A stretch of 64,000 nt of DNA from Collinsella sp. AM34-10 (GCF_003469185.1 NZ_QSIL01000002.1:692-64691), one strand, 5' to 3'. Shown: positions 17,260 through 27,477, numbered from the stretch's first letter. The notes: a model not told the origin generated them from the letters alone. A program made the numbers and translations.

Positions 17260-20200
17260 CTACGAACGACGAATGACCTCGGTCACGACCTCGGACACCG
17301 TAGCGATATTTGTCGGATTGACGTTGTACGGCAGATCGTCCTCAGTGTGAGCGCATGCCAAACGTGGGCCGTCGACGCCGGCAATGGTAAGGGCGCGTCG
17401 GCTTGCCTCGAGAGCAGCATAGGCATCGGTCTTGGCATAGGGCATCTCAAATGCACCGCAATCGACATGGAACGACTTGCACACCTTGTTGACCAAGTTC
17501 ATGATGCGTCGGTCACCCTTGAGCAGCTGCTGCTCGCCCTCGACCGTCACGACCGAAAGCCTACCGGCACCAATGGACTCAAGGTTGATAAAGAACACGC
17601 CGCGGAGCTTGTCGCGATGCGCGGCCAGGAACGCCTTCATGCCGGCGCCGTCGCAATCGGAAGCGCCTATAGCCACAAACCAGATGTCGTGGCCAAGCAG
17701 CTCGTCATCGCCCATGGAGGCAACGGCAGCGAGCATATCCTCGGCGGAAGCTCCATCGGAAGACGTGGCACCGCCCTTCCAGCCGTCGTCGTCATCCTCG
17801 AAGTTATCCCACGAGCCGATACCGCGACCAGACTTCTTGGCGTCGTAATCATCCTCGACACCAAGCCAATCGCTCATGCTGTCCTGCTCGTTTTTCTTTT
17901 TGCGACCGAACAGACCGCCCAAGCCGCGCTTTTGCGGCTTGGCGGCCGGAGCGGCAGGAGCCGAGATAGTCTCAAGCGGCTGAACATCCGAGCTGACCGG
18001 CATGGGGGGAACAACCGGAGCCGATGTGGGCTCGGGCCCCTGTGCCGTCGCGAAGGGATCGTTAACCTGAGCCGAAGGGTCGGGAAGGTCGAACAGCGAG
18101 GTGCGCGAGGCGACATTGGCCTGCTGCATCGAAGGCATCGAGGGATCGGGGACCGAGGCCAGCGGAGACGCAGAGGGCATGGGAGCCGGCGCGGATGCCG
18201 GGTCGGGAACGTTCATGTTCGGGCGCGGCGACGCCTGAGACGAGATTTGAGCCATCAGAGCATCGACCGTCTCGGCCTGCGACGGAGCAGCATTGGCAAC
18301 CGTGGCGCCGGGATCACTCGGCGCGGGCATGGTGAAGATCTGCGTAGAGTAGGGCCTCGACTCATCCGCCTGCGGAGCTTCGGGGGCCACGGGCTCAGGC
18401 TCTTGCTCGGAGCTGTCCGCAGCGACCTGTTCCGCCACAGATTGATCCTCGACCGTATCGGGCGCAGCGGGCTCGTCCTCGACAGGAGCGGAAAGGGGCT
18501 CGGCGATAGCGGTGCCCTGCTTCTCAAACGTCATCGTGGCATCAAACGACACAGTGCTGTCGACCGGCTGTTGGGTTTCGAAAGTCGCCGTCTCCCCGGC
18601 AACATCCGCAGGCGAAGGCTGCGGCGCCTCGAAAGACGTCGTGGCGTCGGCAACATCAACAGATACCGGCTGCTCGGCGTCGTTTTGCTCAAATTCCTGT
18701 GCCGCGCGCTCGCGCTCGGCCTCGGCCGCCTGTTGCTGGGCTGCAGCCTCGCGCTCGGCTGCCTCGCGGGCAGCGGCGCGCTTTTCCTCAAAGTCGTCAA
18801 CGAGTTTCTTGCCCTTTTCGAATGCCCCCTTAAAGAAATGGGAGGCGCTGGCACCGATCGAAGAAAACGCGGAAGCGATATCGGCATGGGGCGTCGTCAC
18901 CGGAAGCTCGGCAGAAAAATCGGTGTCGCTCTCGTAGGACACACGCTGCGGATACGCATCGTAGTCGTCCTCGGTATTATCGAGCTCCTCGGGCGCCGGG
19001 GCAGGCGCCATGACGTCCAGACCGGCTGCGGGATCGATAGCAGTCTCCGCATCGGCTTCCGTCTCGACGGCATTGGCCTCATCGGGCTGCGCAGCCACGA
19101 CCGGATCGGGCTGGGGCGCGGGCTCGAACGTCGGCTCCTCGCCCTCTTCGTAATCGAGCGTACAGGACTCGGGAAGCATTCCCAGGGCACGGATGGCATC
19201 CGAGCCAAACCGGATGTTGCCGGCGGCATTGCGATAAAGCTTGGGCTCGGGCTCGGCCTGCTCGGCCGCGGCAGGCTCCTCTGCCGACTCGGCAGCGGAC
19301 TCGTCTGCAACGGGCTCCTCGGCCGGAATATCTTGGACCTGGGACTCGGGTGCAATGACGCCAATCAGGGTCTCGTCGGCAGAAGCACCTTCGAATCCAT
19401 CGATTTGCTCATCAAAAGCCTCGCCCTGCTCACCCTCGGGAGCGACCGGCTGGCCATACTCATCCTCGGTATAGGCAGGCTCTTCGTACTCGATGGTATT
19501 GCCGTAATCGTTTTGCTGCTGGGCCGCGGCGTACTCGGCTGCCGCGCGCGCCATCTCCTCGGCGCGACGCTTCTGCTCGCCAAAATACGTGTCAAACGGA
19601 ATATCGTCAGGGAACTCGTTCTCACCCTGATAGGGGGCGACGTTATCCATGACACCCAGCATGGCGGCAACAGAGGACTTGTTGCAAACCGAGCCGGACG
19701 TGTAGGGAAGGACAAAACGATTGGAAATGATATTGGCGGCATTGGCGAGCGCCACGAGGGAGGCAAGGATCGCGACAATCCACAGCAGGACCTTCAACGC
19801 GCCGGGAAGCGGCAAGATGCGCAGGATGGCAATAGCCGCGGGAGCAATCGTGGCAATCGGGAGCAATTTGGCGATCAGCGCTCGGTACGGCGCATAGGGC
19901 TCGCGAGCGAGCAGTTCGGCGCGCGGGGAGTCATAGTGCGCGACGACGACAACCGGGCGATTGCGCGGAGAGGCAAGCGGGCCCGACGCCTTGTGGTAGG
20001 CGATGACGTTTTGGCTCACGCCCGTCTTGCCCAGGCGCGAGATCACGGGACGCCCGGTTCTCTCGAGCACATAGAGCACGGCTCCGACAATGGCCAACAG
20101 GGTGCCGACTAAGCCGATACCGCCACCGATGCCCATAAGCAGGGCACCGGCGAATGCCAGAATGCCCGTAACGGCAAACGCCATCCTGCTCGGCGCGGGA

Positions 20201-20349
20201 GCATTAAACTCCTGCACCTCGGGATCAAAGCCGTGGTTGCGGAAAATTTGAGCGATATCTTCGGCAGCCAAGCGCTCTTCTTCGCTGCACGCCGGCGTGA
20301 TGCCAGTGTTCTGCAACAGGTGGTTAATATAGTTCTGGGTGTTCGCCAT
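17260..20349 (-). CDS. Divergent M28-like membrane metallopeptidase with giant low-complexity insert
   Basis: 1029 residues from the ATG at 20349, which has GGAG five bases upstream; the frame runs back to 20499 but with no ribosome site. The N-terminal part resembles M28 aminopeptidases: VVVVAHYDSPRAEL gives ligand-like His138 and Asp140. Four hydrophobic segments follow (about 58-75, 77-95, 163-180, 185-205). Where M28 enzymes have a bridging Asp in a G-A-x-D-N-x-S pattern, this protein reads GSVCNKSS, with Cys222. About 630 residues of Ala/Glu/Pro/Gln-rich, probably disordered sequence then precede the C-terminal half of the fold (IWFVAIGASDCDGAGMKAFL, FFINLESIGAG, LACAHTEDDLPYN). The expected EE pair is SDCD. 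Either a modified metal site or a catalytically dead relative; the fold assignment is fairly sure, the activity is not. Confidence 0.8.
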   Translation of the reverse strand: MANTQNYINHLLQNTGITPACSEEERLAAEDIAQIFRNHGFDPEVQEFNAPAPSRMAFAVTGILAFAGALLMGIGGGIGLVGTLLAIVGAVLYVLERTGRPVISRLGKTGVSQNVIAYHKASGPLASPRNRPVVVVAHYDSPRAELLAREPYAPYRALIAKLLPIATIAPAAIAILRILPLPGALKVLLWIVAILASLVALANAANIISNRFVLPYTSGSVCNKSSVAAMLGVMDNVAPYQGENEFPDDIPFDTYFGEQKRRAEEMARAAAEYAAAQQQNDYGNTIEYEEPAYTEDEYGQPVAPEGEQGEAFDEQIDGFEGASADETLIGVIAPESQVQDIPAEEPVADESAAESAEEPAAAEQAEPEPKLYRNAAGNIRFGSDAIRALGMLPESCTLDYEEGEEPTFEPAPQPDPVVAAQPDEANAVETEADAETAIDPAAGLDVMAPAPAPEELDNTEDDYDAYPQRVSYESDTDFSAELPVTTPHADIASAFSSIGASASHFFKGAFEKGKKLVDDFEEKRAAAREAAEREAAAQQQAAEAERERAAQEFEQNDAEQPVSVDVADATTSFEAPQPSPADVAGETATFETQQPVDSTVSFDATMTFEKQGTAIAEPLSAPVEDEPAAPDTVEDQSVAEQVAADSSEQEPEPVAPEAPQADESRPYSTQIFTMPAPSDPGATVANAAPSQAETVDALMAQISSQASPRPNMNVPDPASAPAPMPSASPLASVPDPSMPSMQQANVASRTSLFDLPDPSAQVNDPFATAQGPEPTSAPVVPPMPVSSDVQPLETISAPAAPAAKPQKRGLGGLFGRKKKNEQDSMSDWLGVEDDYDAKKSGRGIGSWDNFEDDDDGWKGGATSSDGASAEDMLAAVASMGDDELLGHDIWFVAIGASDCDGAGMKAFLAAHRDKLRGVFFINLESIGAGRLSVVTVEGEQQLLKGDRRIMNLVNKVCKSFHVDCGAFEMPYAKTDAYAALEASRRALTIAGVDGPRLACAHTEDDLPYNVNPTNIATVSEVVTEVIRRS

Positions 20350-20546
20350 ATGCGCTCCACATCCATAATCCGACAAATAGGCCCAATGTATGCACATTAG
20401 AACCGTATATAGTCGAAAGTATACCCCGAGCGGGCGCAAACGGCCGAATTCTGGGCATCTTAACGCCCCAAGCGGACAAGGATATAGCCTAATCTCCATA
20501 TCGGACTAAAATCATGGCATCAAACACCTTCCCATGCGAGGATTCT

Positions 20547-21569
20547 ATGACGGCAAGCGATACAACCGTAACGAATAAAAAGGGGGCGCCGGAACCCGGT
20601 TTCGACAAGACCGCCCAGCGCATCCTCAATCTGTTCTTTGTCCTCAACAGCTCTCCCGAGCCATTGACCACAGAGCAAATTGTCCTGGATTCCGATCTTG
20701 GCTATGGGTCGGGCAATATCGACTCGGACAAGCGCAAGTTTCGCCGCGATCGCGAAAAACTCCTCGAACGCGGAATCACGATCAAGGAAGTCCGCGCAGC
20801 AGGCGCCCAAGAAACCGAAGAAAGCGCGTGGACCATCGATCGCGAGCACACGTTTGCGGCCGGTGGCCTCATCACCGCAGACGACGCGGACATCTTGCTC
20901 GACGCTATCGACCAGACCCTTGCGACCGGTTCGGCCGCGTTTGCCACGCCGCTTGCAGACATACGCTCCAAGATCGCCTACCTCACCGGCGCATCGACCG
21001 CAGAAGAGCCTCCCGCCCGTCGCTTACCCGCCGTCGATGCGGTGTGGAGCGCTTTCGCCGAACGCTGCGCACTGCGCTTTTTGTATCAAAACGGGCACGG
21101 GGAGCAAAAAGAGCGCACCGTCTGCGTATACGGCATGTTTGAGCACGAGGGTGTGGCGTATTTTTGCGGACTCGACAACGCCACCGATGAAATCAGGACG
21201 TTTCGCTGCGACCGTATCGTTCGCGCATGGCGCCCCTCGAAGGCCTACTCCATCCCCGCCGACTTTAACCTGAACGATCGCCTGTTCTTCGAGTTTGATT
21301 TTGCCGATTGCAAGCCCGTTATGGCGACCTTTTCGTTTGCCCCACAAGCCCAGGCCGACATGGTCAGCGGCCTAACGCGCGGTCGCGGGGAGCTCACGCA
21401 CACCGAAGAGGGTTGGACCTGGACCGTCGGCGTGCGCGACCTTAATGCCGCTGCCTCGTTTTGTATGGAGCACGCCATGGACGGCATGAGACCCGTTGCC
21501 CCCGATGCACTTAAACTGGCGTGGAACCACCTCATCGAAAGGACGGTGCACGAGCATGCCCGTGCGTAA
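20547..21569 (+). CDS. WYL-domain transcriptional regulator (PafB-like), first of pair
   Basis: 340 residues. An N-terminal winged helix (about 20-85, with RNLFF-like helix and SDKRKFRRDREKLLERGI) is followed by a WYL-type ligand-binding domain and a C-terminal WCX-like extension. In actinobacteria such paired WYL regulators (PafB/PafC) activate DNA-damage genes on binding single-stranded DNA; whether this pair does so is inference. GAGG lies five bases before the ATG at 20547. It overlaps the second WYL gene by 14 bases. Confidence 0.85.
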   Translation: MTASDTTVTNKKGAPEPGFDKTAQRILNLFFVLNSSPEPLTTEQIVLDSDLGYGSGNIDSDKRKFRRDREKLLERGITIKEVRAAGAQETEESAWTIDREHTFAAGGLITADDADILLDAIDQTLATGSAAFATPLADIRSKIAYLTGASTAEEPPARRLPAVDAVWSAFAERCALRFLYQNGHGEQKERTVCVYGMFEHEGVAYFCGLDNATDEIRTFRCDRIVRAWRPSKAYSIPADFNLNDRLFFEFDFADCKPVMATFSFAPQAQADMVSGLTRGRGELTHTEEGWTWTVGVRDLNAAASFCMEHAMDGMRPVAPDALKLAWNHLIERTVHEHARA

Positions 21570-22473
21570 ACTCACCAGCGAGCAAAGGCTCTCGCGTGCG
21601 ATTGACATCATGGAGGCCCTCTACGCTGCCGGTGAGACCGGTATGACACGAGGGGATATCTGCAGCCGTTTTGATATCACGGGTGCGGCGCTCGACGAAA
21701 TTATCGATATCGTCTCGACCCTCGCTGACCGTGAGTCGGGCGCACGCATCATCTGCGAGCGCCACGGCGAGTGCATCATCCTGACAGGCGATGCGGGGCG
21801 TGTGCTGCCCTTGCGCCTAAGTGCCGCCGAAGGTGCCGTGCTCAACCACGAACTCGAATCGATGGGAATCGACTCTCGGGCAGCAGAGCGTATCCGACAC
21901 GCCCTCCTACCCGAGAAACTCGGCTACAACCAGCGCGTCGTCGATACCGTTGCCCGAGGATCGCACTGGCAACAGCTGAACTGCGCGATTCAAGACGGCG
22001 TTCGATGCCGCATCATCTACCGTTCGATGGACGACACACGGCCGCGTGAGCGTCTCATCGACCCCCTGCGCATCGCGACGCATGGCGACCAAACCTATCT
22101 GATTGCCTGGGATGTCGAAGTCGACGAGCAGCGCTCCTACCGCATGGACAAAATCGAAGGCCTTACCCTTACCGACGATTCCGTGGAGCGCCACGCGCCC
22201 GCGTCCTTGTCCCTCCACGAATCCCTTTCCCAAGCGGAGCAGAGCGCAAAACTCCTCATGCCGCTCGACATGGCAGAGCGCCTAGACTGGGCCGGCATCA
22301 TGTCGATTGAGCCAAACGGGGCAGACATGGCGACGGTGACCGTGCGTTATGGGTCAGAGCATTGGCTGTTCTGCCAGGTAATCGCAGCGGGCGGAGCCAT
22401 CCGCATACTGGATGACCCCGCCCAGGCATTGCGTCTATGCGATATGGCGAAGAGCCTGACCTGCCCGCTTTAA
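21556..22473 (+). CDS. WYL-domain regulator (PafC-like), second of pair
   Basis: 305 residues with a short N-terminal helix-turn-helix (LTSEQRLSRAIDIMEALYAAGETGMTRGDI split over two helices) and a WYL domain: CRIIYRSMDDTRPRERLIDPL, YLIAWDVEVDEQRSYRMDKI. The ATG at 21556 overlaps the end of the first regulator by 14 bases, typical of co-translation of a heterodimer. Its stop overlaps the convergent DinG-like gene by four bases, so there is no room for a terminator between them. Confidence 0.87.
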   Translation: MPVRKLTSEQRLSRAIDIMEALYAAGETGMTRGDICSRFDITGAALDEIIDIVSTLADRESGARIICERHGECIILTGDAGRVLPLRLSAAEGAVLNHELESMGIDSRAAERIRHALLPEKLGYNQRVVDTVARGSHWQQLNCAIQDGVRCRIIYRSMDDTRPRERLIDPLRIATHGDQTYLIAWDVEVDEQRSYRMDKIEGLTLTDDSVERHAPASLSLHESLSQAEQSAKLLMPLDMAERLDWAGIMSIEPNGADMATVTVRYGSEHWLFCQVIAAGGAIRILDDPAQALRLCDMAKSLTCPL

Positions 22474-25364
22474 CGGCGTCGCTCGTGGCGTGCACGCCAC
22501 AGCTGCAAATAATGACCGATCTGTGCCGACTCGATACGCTGGTAGGAAGTCGTGGGCAGCGACGTCAAGAACTTCTTGCCGTAGCCCTTTGTCACCAAGC
22601 GCGGATCTGCCAAGATGAGCACACCGCAATCAGTCGACGAGCGGATGAGACGGCCGGCGGCTTGCTTGACTTCGAGCACCGCCTCGGGCAGCGAGTAGCG
22701 CGCCCAGGCGCGGTCTTCGCGCAGGTTGCGCTCACACGAAAGAGGATCCGTGGGGCTCGAGAACGGCAGCTTGGGGATAATGACGCAACGCAGTGTCTCG
22801 CCGCTGGCGTCAAAGCCCTCCCAAAAGGCCTTGAGCGCAAAGAGCGATGAGGTCGGCTCGTTGATAAACCGATCGCGCAGGCGACGCGGGGACGAGTTGC
22901 GCTGCTGGCAATTGAGCTCCAGGCCCGCTCGCGCCAATTTGGGCTCGACACGGGCATACAGGTCCTCCATGTCGCGCCTGTTAGTGAAGAGCGTGAGCAC
23001 CGATCCACCCATGGCGAGATGGGCATCGACCAGCACACGCTCGAGCGCCGACAGATAGTGCTCGCGATCGCGCGGATCGGGAATGTCCCCCGCCACGACC
23101 ACGGCCATATTCGAGTCAAAGTCATAGCTCGAATCCAGGTGCAGCGATGAGGATGTCGACTCACCGATGCGATCGAGGCCGACAGCATGGTTGAAATGCT
23201 CAAAGCTCTTGGACACCGTCATGGTCGCCGAAGCGAAGATGGCCGTGTGCACTTCGGGCAGCCACTCGTTCGCCAAGGCCTCGCCGATATCGATGCGCTC
23301 GGCGGTCATAGACTCCCCGCCCGCGCGCAGCCGACGGTTCACCTGCAGCGAGTACACATAGTGCTCATCCGTACCCTCAATGATGAGTTTGAGGTTCTCG
23401 TCCAGCTCGTGCAGACGGCGCGAAATGTCGCCTAGGTCGACAACGACCTCGGGCTTATCGGCGGCGACGGTCTGCACCAGCGCGTCTACGCTTTTATCCG
23501 CCTGGTCCAGCGCATCAATTGCGGTATGGGCCGACTGCAAAAAATCGTGCCAGTCATCCGACTCGCGCAGCTCGGGGCCAATCCACAGATTCGCGTTATC
23601 GTAGCTCCCACGGGCGCGACGGCCGAGCTCGCGCACACCATCGAACACATCGGCAATCGCCATGCTCGCGCGGGCAACCGTCGACGTCGCTTTGGCGGTG
23701 AGTCCCAGGTAGAGCGTGGAGCCCTCGGAAGTGGCCAGGTCACGGGAAACTTGACTCAGCGCGCCGGCACTCGACCCACCCAAGCGCTCAAACAGCACGC
23801 GCGACTCATCTGCCGAAACCACGCGCGCCCATTGGCGACGGGCCTCGCGCTCGATGGAATGGGCCTCGTCGACCACCCAGTGACGAATCGGGGGCAAAAT
23901 CCTCCCCTCGGCGGCCACGTTGCGGAACAACAGAGAATGGTTGGTGACCACCACGTCGGCATGTGCCGCACGACGGCGCGCCCCGTGGACCAGGCATTTG
24001 TCAGGGAAGAACGGACACAGACGACGAGCACACTCGCGCGAAGCCGTCGTAAAGTCGGGACGGTTGACGCTGCGCCAGCGAATGCCGAGCGAATCGAGGT
24101 CGCCATCGGCAGATTGGCACACATACGCCATGATTACCGCAACCGCCGTGAGCGTGTCAGCAGGATCGCGCTTGGTGGTGATCTCAACCTGACCACGGCT
24201 CATGCGCTCGAGCTTGCGTAGACACGGATAGTGGTCATAGCCTTTGAGTGCACAAAACGACAGGCCCCCGTCCAGCTGTTCGGCGAGCTTTGGCAGCTCA
24301 TGGTACATAAGCTGGTCGGCAAGATTATTCGATTTGGTCGCGATACCAACCGTGATGTTGTTGCGGCGTGCGGCCTCGGCAAAAGGCACCAGGTAAGCCA
24401 TCGATTTGCCGACGCCCGTCCCCGCCTCAATCACGCGATGCGTTCCCGTAACGAGCGCGTCACGGACCTCGAGCGCCATCGCGATTTGCTCATCGCGCGG
24501 CTCGTACGTGGGATACATGCGATTGACTAGGCCACCGGGGGCATAATCCGCCTCGATCTCTTCACGGCTCGGCATCTTAAGGACCGGCAACTCGTCCGCA
24601 TCAACGCGATCGTCTGCACGATCGGCCTTGAGCACGTCAGCACGAGCGGCGCTGAGCGAAAATATCGAACCCGGGTTCTGGCCGGCCAAAAAAGAAAAAA
24701 TGGGGCGATAGGACCAAGGCACGTCCGCGTGCATGTCCGCCAAGCGCGCCATAAGGCCCGAAGGCAGGTCGGTAAGCGCAACCAACAGCACGCGCCACAC
24801 ACCGCACAGGGCATCAACGTCTGCGTTCGCGCGATGCGACACCGAATCGCACCCAAACAAGTCGGCCATAAAAGACAGCTTGTGCGAGGCCAAGCGCGGA
24901 AGTGCGATGCGCGACAGTGCCAGCGAATCGATCCAGATGTCGCTGACGTTGACACCGCCCTTGACCGACTCGATAAACGAACGGTCGAAGGTGGCGTTAT
25001 GCGCAATCACCGGGCAGCCGCCGACAAAATCGGCGAGAGCGGCCACGGCATCGACGGCCGATGGGGCATCCACCACATCGGCGTTTGTAATGCTCGTGAG
25101 TTCGGTAATCTCGGCGGGAATCAGCTGCTTGGGGTGCACGAAGGTATCGAACCGGTCGACGATCTCGCGGCCCGAAAGACGGGCAGCCGAGATCTCAATC
25201 AGTTCATTGTCCTGCACCGAAAGACCCGTGGTTTCGGTATCGAGGACGATAACATCTTCCTCGATGAGACCAAACGATTGGGTTTTGGCACGCTCGGCAA
25301 GCGTGGCATAGGAATCGATGACAAACTGCGGCGTTCCCGACGAAACAGCGTCCTCGATTAGCAT
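22470..25364 (-). CDS. dinG: DinG-type helicase with N-terminal DEDD exonuclease
   Basis: 964 residues. The N-terminal DnaQ-like 3'-5' exonuclease domain (about 36-200) has Asp42 and Glu44 in VLDTETTGL, then AHNATFDRSF and HRANADVDA. The XPD-like superfamily-2 helicase part has Walker A EAGTGVGKS, an Fe-S Cys group (YPCLRK, then SRECARRLCPFFPDKC), a DEAH box (WVVDEAHSIE), and motif VI near QAAGRLIRS. Such fused proteins (B. subtilis DinG type) process damaged or structured DNA; in some lineages the exonuclease dominates and helicase activity is weak. Its start overlaps the end of ddl by seven bases. The adjacent WYL pair, if damage-responsive, would fit functionally. Confidence 0.93.
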   Translation of the reverse strand: MLIEDAVSSGTPQFVIDSYATLAERAKTQSFGLIEEDVIVLDTETTGLSVQDNELIEISAARLSGREIVDRFDTFVHPKQLIPAEITELTSITNADVVDAPSAVDAVAALADFVGGCPVIAHNATFDRSFIESVKGGVNVSDIWIDSLALSRIALPRLASHKLSFMADLFGCDSVSHRANADVDALCGVWRVLLVALTDLPSGLMARLADMHADVPWSYRPIFSFLAGQNPGSIFSLSAARADVLKADRADDRVDADELPVLKMPSREEIEADYAPGGLVNRMYPTYEPRDEQIAMALEVRDALVTGTHRVIEAGTGVGKSMAYLVPFAEAARRNNITVGIATKSNNLADQLMYHELPKLAEQLDGGLSFCALKGYDHYPCLRKLERMSRGQVEITTKRDPADTLTAVAVIMAYVCQSADGDLDSLGIRWRSVNRPDFTTASRECARRLCPFFPDKCLVHGARRRAAHADVVVTNHSLLFRNVAAEGRILPPIRHWVVDEAHSIEREARRQWARVVSADESRVLFERLGGSSAGALSQVSRDLATSEGSTLYLGLTAKATSTVARASMAIADVFDGVRELGRRARGSYDNANLWIGPELRESDDWHDFLQSAHTAIDALDQADKSVDALVQTVAADKPEVVVDLGDISRRLHELDENLKLIIEGTDEHYVYSLQVNRRLRAGGESMTAERIDIGEALANEWLPEVHTAIFASATMTVSKSFEHFNHAVGLDRIGESTSSSLHLDSSYDFDSNMAVVVAGDIPDPRDREHYLSALERVLVDAHLAMGGSVLTLFTNRRDMEDLYARVEPKLARAGLELNCQQRNSSPRRLRDRFINEPTSSLFALKAFWEGFDASGETLRCVIIPKLPFSSPTDPLSCERNLREDRAWARYSLPEAVLEVKQAAGRLIRSSTDCGVLILADPRLVTKGYGKKFLTSLPTTSYQRIESAQIGHYLQLWRARHERRR

Positions 25365-26323
25365 GCAACGCCCGCTCGACGAAGTCCCATACGAATCAGA
25401 CTGTCACAGACCTGTGGGAACGTCATGTCATCGGTGTGGCGAATCTCATCCGGATACAGCGACGTATCGGTCATGCCGGGAATCGTGTTGGTCTCGAGGA
25501 TGACGGGGCCATCCTCGCTCACGATAAAGTCGCTGCGTGAAATGCCCAGGCAGCCGAGTGCCTTATGGGCCGCGCAGGCAAGTTCCTGGGCACGTGCATA
25601 GTTTTCGGGGGAAATCTGCGCCGGAATGCGATGGATATCCGTGGGGTCCACATACTTCACGTCCAGATCGTAGAACTCGCAGTCCTCGGGCTTACGGATC
25701 TCAACAATCGGCAGGGCGCGCACGTCATCCTCGCCGTATACGCCGACGGTAATCTCGGTACCCTCGATGCACTTCTCGACCAGCACTTTGTCGCCGTACT
25801 CAAACGCCTTGGCGATTGCCGCGGGTAGCTCGGAGGGCTCATGGACCAGAGAGATGCCATAGCTGGAGCCGTTGACGGCGGGCTTTACAAAGCACCGCTC
25901 GCCACAAATCTCGACGATACGATCGATATCGACCTCGTCGCCCGCCTCAAGCGCCAGGCCGGGGGCAATGGGGATGCCCGCCTTGGCATACAGAAGCTTT
26001 GAAACCTCTTTATCGGCGCCACATGCGCTGGCGAGCACGCCTGACGCCGTGTAGGGGATACCCAGCGTCTCCATGGCCCCCTGCATGGCGCCATCCTCGC
26101 CGCCGGCGCCGTGCATGGCGATAAACGCCACGTCGAAGCCACCGGTCGCCATAGTCACCATAAAGTCATCGGCGGCGGTGTCGAGCAGCTCCACCGAGGT
26201 GTAGCCGGCCTCCTTCAGTGCCTCCACGACATTCTTTCCAGAATTGAGCGAAATCTCGCGTTCGGCGGAATGGCCGCCCGCCAAGACCGCTACGTGCATG
26301 TTCTCTAGGCTTTTACCCGGCAT
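25358..26323 (-). CDS. ddl: D-alanine--D-alanine ligase
   Basis: 321 residues; ATP-grasp enzyme making the D-Ala-D-Ala end of peptidoglycan stems. Family runs: VAVLAGGHSAEREISLNSG, a glycine loop (VNGSSYGIS), EKCIEGTEITVGVY, and the metal-binding GPVILETNTIPGMTDTSLYP. The Tyr of the S-Y-G loop is consistent with a D-Ala rather than D-lactate ligase. Start taken at 26323 with GGAGGAG about ten bases ahead; an internal ATG at 26299 is possible. It overlaps the helicase gene by seven bases. Confidence 0.96.
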   Translation of the reverse strand: MPGKSLENMHVAVLAGGHSAEREISLNSGKNVVEALKEAGYTSVELLDTAADDFMVTMATGGFDVAFIAMHGAGGEDGAMQGAMETLGIPYTASGVLASACGADKEVSKLLYAKAGIPIAPGLALEAGDEVDIDRIVEICGERCFVKPAVNGSSYGISLVHEPSELPAAIAKAFEYGDKVLVEKCIEGTEITVGVYGEDDVRALPIVEIRKPEDCEFYDLDVKYVDPTDIHRIPAQISPENYARAQELACAAHKALGCLGISRSDFIVSEDGPVILETNTIPGMTDTSLYPDEIRHTDDMTFPQVCDSLIRMGLRRAGVAC

Positions 26324-26408
26324 GGGCAGACTCCTCCTCTATAATTCCTGCAGCTGATACCATATTGTAGCGATACCCTCTACGTTTCCCCAAAATCGAA
26401 AGGCTTCC

Positions 26409-27461
26409 ATGAATCCCAGGACTAAATCTCAAGACATTCGCGACTTGAGCCAAAACGATATTCGCGAACTTGTCGCCGAACTCGGCCAACCCGCTTTTCG
26501 CGCAAAGCAGCTCATCGAATGGGTTTTTGAGAAGAACGTTTGTTCGTTTGATGACATGACAAACCTTCCCAAGGCCTTCCGCGAGCAGCTGAAGGAGGCA
26601 TTTGCCTTCGACACGCCGACCGAGCTCACCAAGCAGGTGTCTAAGGATGGCTCTCGTAAATACCTGCTCGAGTATCACGACGGCATCTCCGTCGAGACCG
26701 TCGGCATGCCTCGTCGCAACAAGCTGTCTGTCTGCGTATCTACCCAAGCGGGCTGTGGTATGGGCTGCGCTTTTTGCGCTACCGGCCTGAACGGCCTCAA
26801 GCGCTCACTGACCGCTCAGGAAATCGTTGACCAGGTACTCCACGTTTCCAACGACTTTGGTGAGCGCGCGACGAGCGTCGTGTTCATGGGCCAGGGTGAG
26901 CCTTTTGCCAACTATGACGAGGTCCTCAAAGCACTACGCATCCTTAATGACCCTGACGGAATCGGTATCGGAGCGCGTCATCTCACCGTCTCCACCAGCG
27001 GCGTTATTCCTGGTATCCGTAAGTTTGCCGACATTCCCGAGCAGTTCACGCTCGCCGTCTCGCTGCACTCCGCCATTCAATCCACCCGCAATAAACTCAT
27101 GCCGGGCGTTAAGAAGTACACACTTCTGCGCCTTCACGAGGCCCTTCAGCTCTACACCGAAAAGACCGGCCGCCGTCCGACATACGAATACGCCATGATC
27201 GAGGGCGTCAATGACACAAACCCCGAGATGCAGGCACTCTGCGACTTCTGCGAGGGCACGCTGTGCCACGTCAACCTGATCCAGCTCAACGATATCGAGG
27301 GCAGCCCTCTCAAGCCGTCGCCGATCCATAAGGTTGAAGACCTTCAGCGTCGTCTTGAGTCCCGTGGTATTGAGACCACGATCCGCAACTCTCGAGGCAA
27401 CGATATCGACGCCGCTTGCGGCCAACTCAAACAGCGCTTCAAGGTCCAGAAGAACGTGTAG
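26409..27461 (+). CDS. rlmN: 23S rRNA (adenine2503-C2)-methyltransferase
   Basis: 350 residues; radical-SAM enzyme methylating A2503 of 23S rRNA and A37 of some tRNAs. The [4Fe-4S] Cys triplet is CGMGCAFC, preceded by MPRRNKLSVCVSTQAG, and the catalytic Cys near the end is in DIDAACGQL. It is the only plus-strand gene between 22.5 and 33.0 kb, so it runs toward the origin against the prevailing direction. A terminator follows. Confidence 0.97.
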   Translation: MNPRTKSQDIRDLSQNDIRELVAELGQPAFRAKQLIEWVFEKNVCSFDDMTNLPKAFREQLKEAFAFDTPTELTKQVSKDGSRKYLLEYHDGISVETVGMPRRNKLSVCVSTQAGCGMGCAFCATGLNGLKRSLTAQEIVDQVLHVSNDFGERATSVVFMGQGEPFANYDEVLKALRILNDPDGIGIGARHLTVSTSGVIPGIRKFADIPEQFTLAVSLHSAIQSTRNKLMPGVKKYTLLRLHEALQLYTEKTGRRPTYEYAMIEGVNDTNPEMQALCDFCEGTLCHVNLIQLNDIEGSPLKPSPIHKVEDLQRRLESRGIETTIRNSRGNDIDAACGQLKQRFKVQKNV

Positions 27462-27477
27462 GGGAGAACAACCTAAA

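Noticed and set aside
17347..20112. A 921-codon open frame on the plus strand
   Set aside because: It lies opposite the M28-like gene, is Arg/Gly/Leu-rich without recognisable domains, and arises from the codon bias of the GC-rich gene on the other strand.
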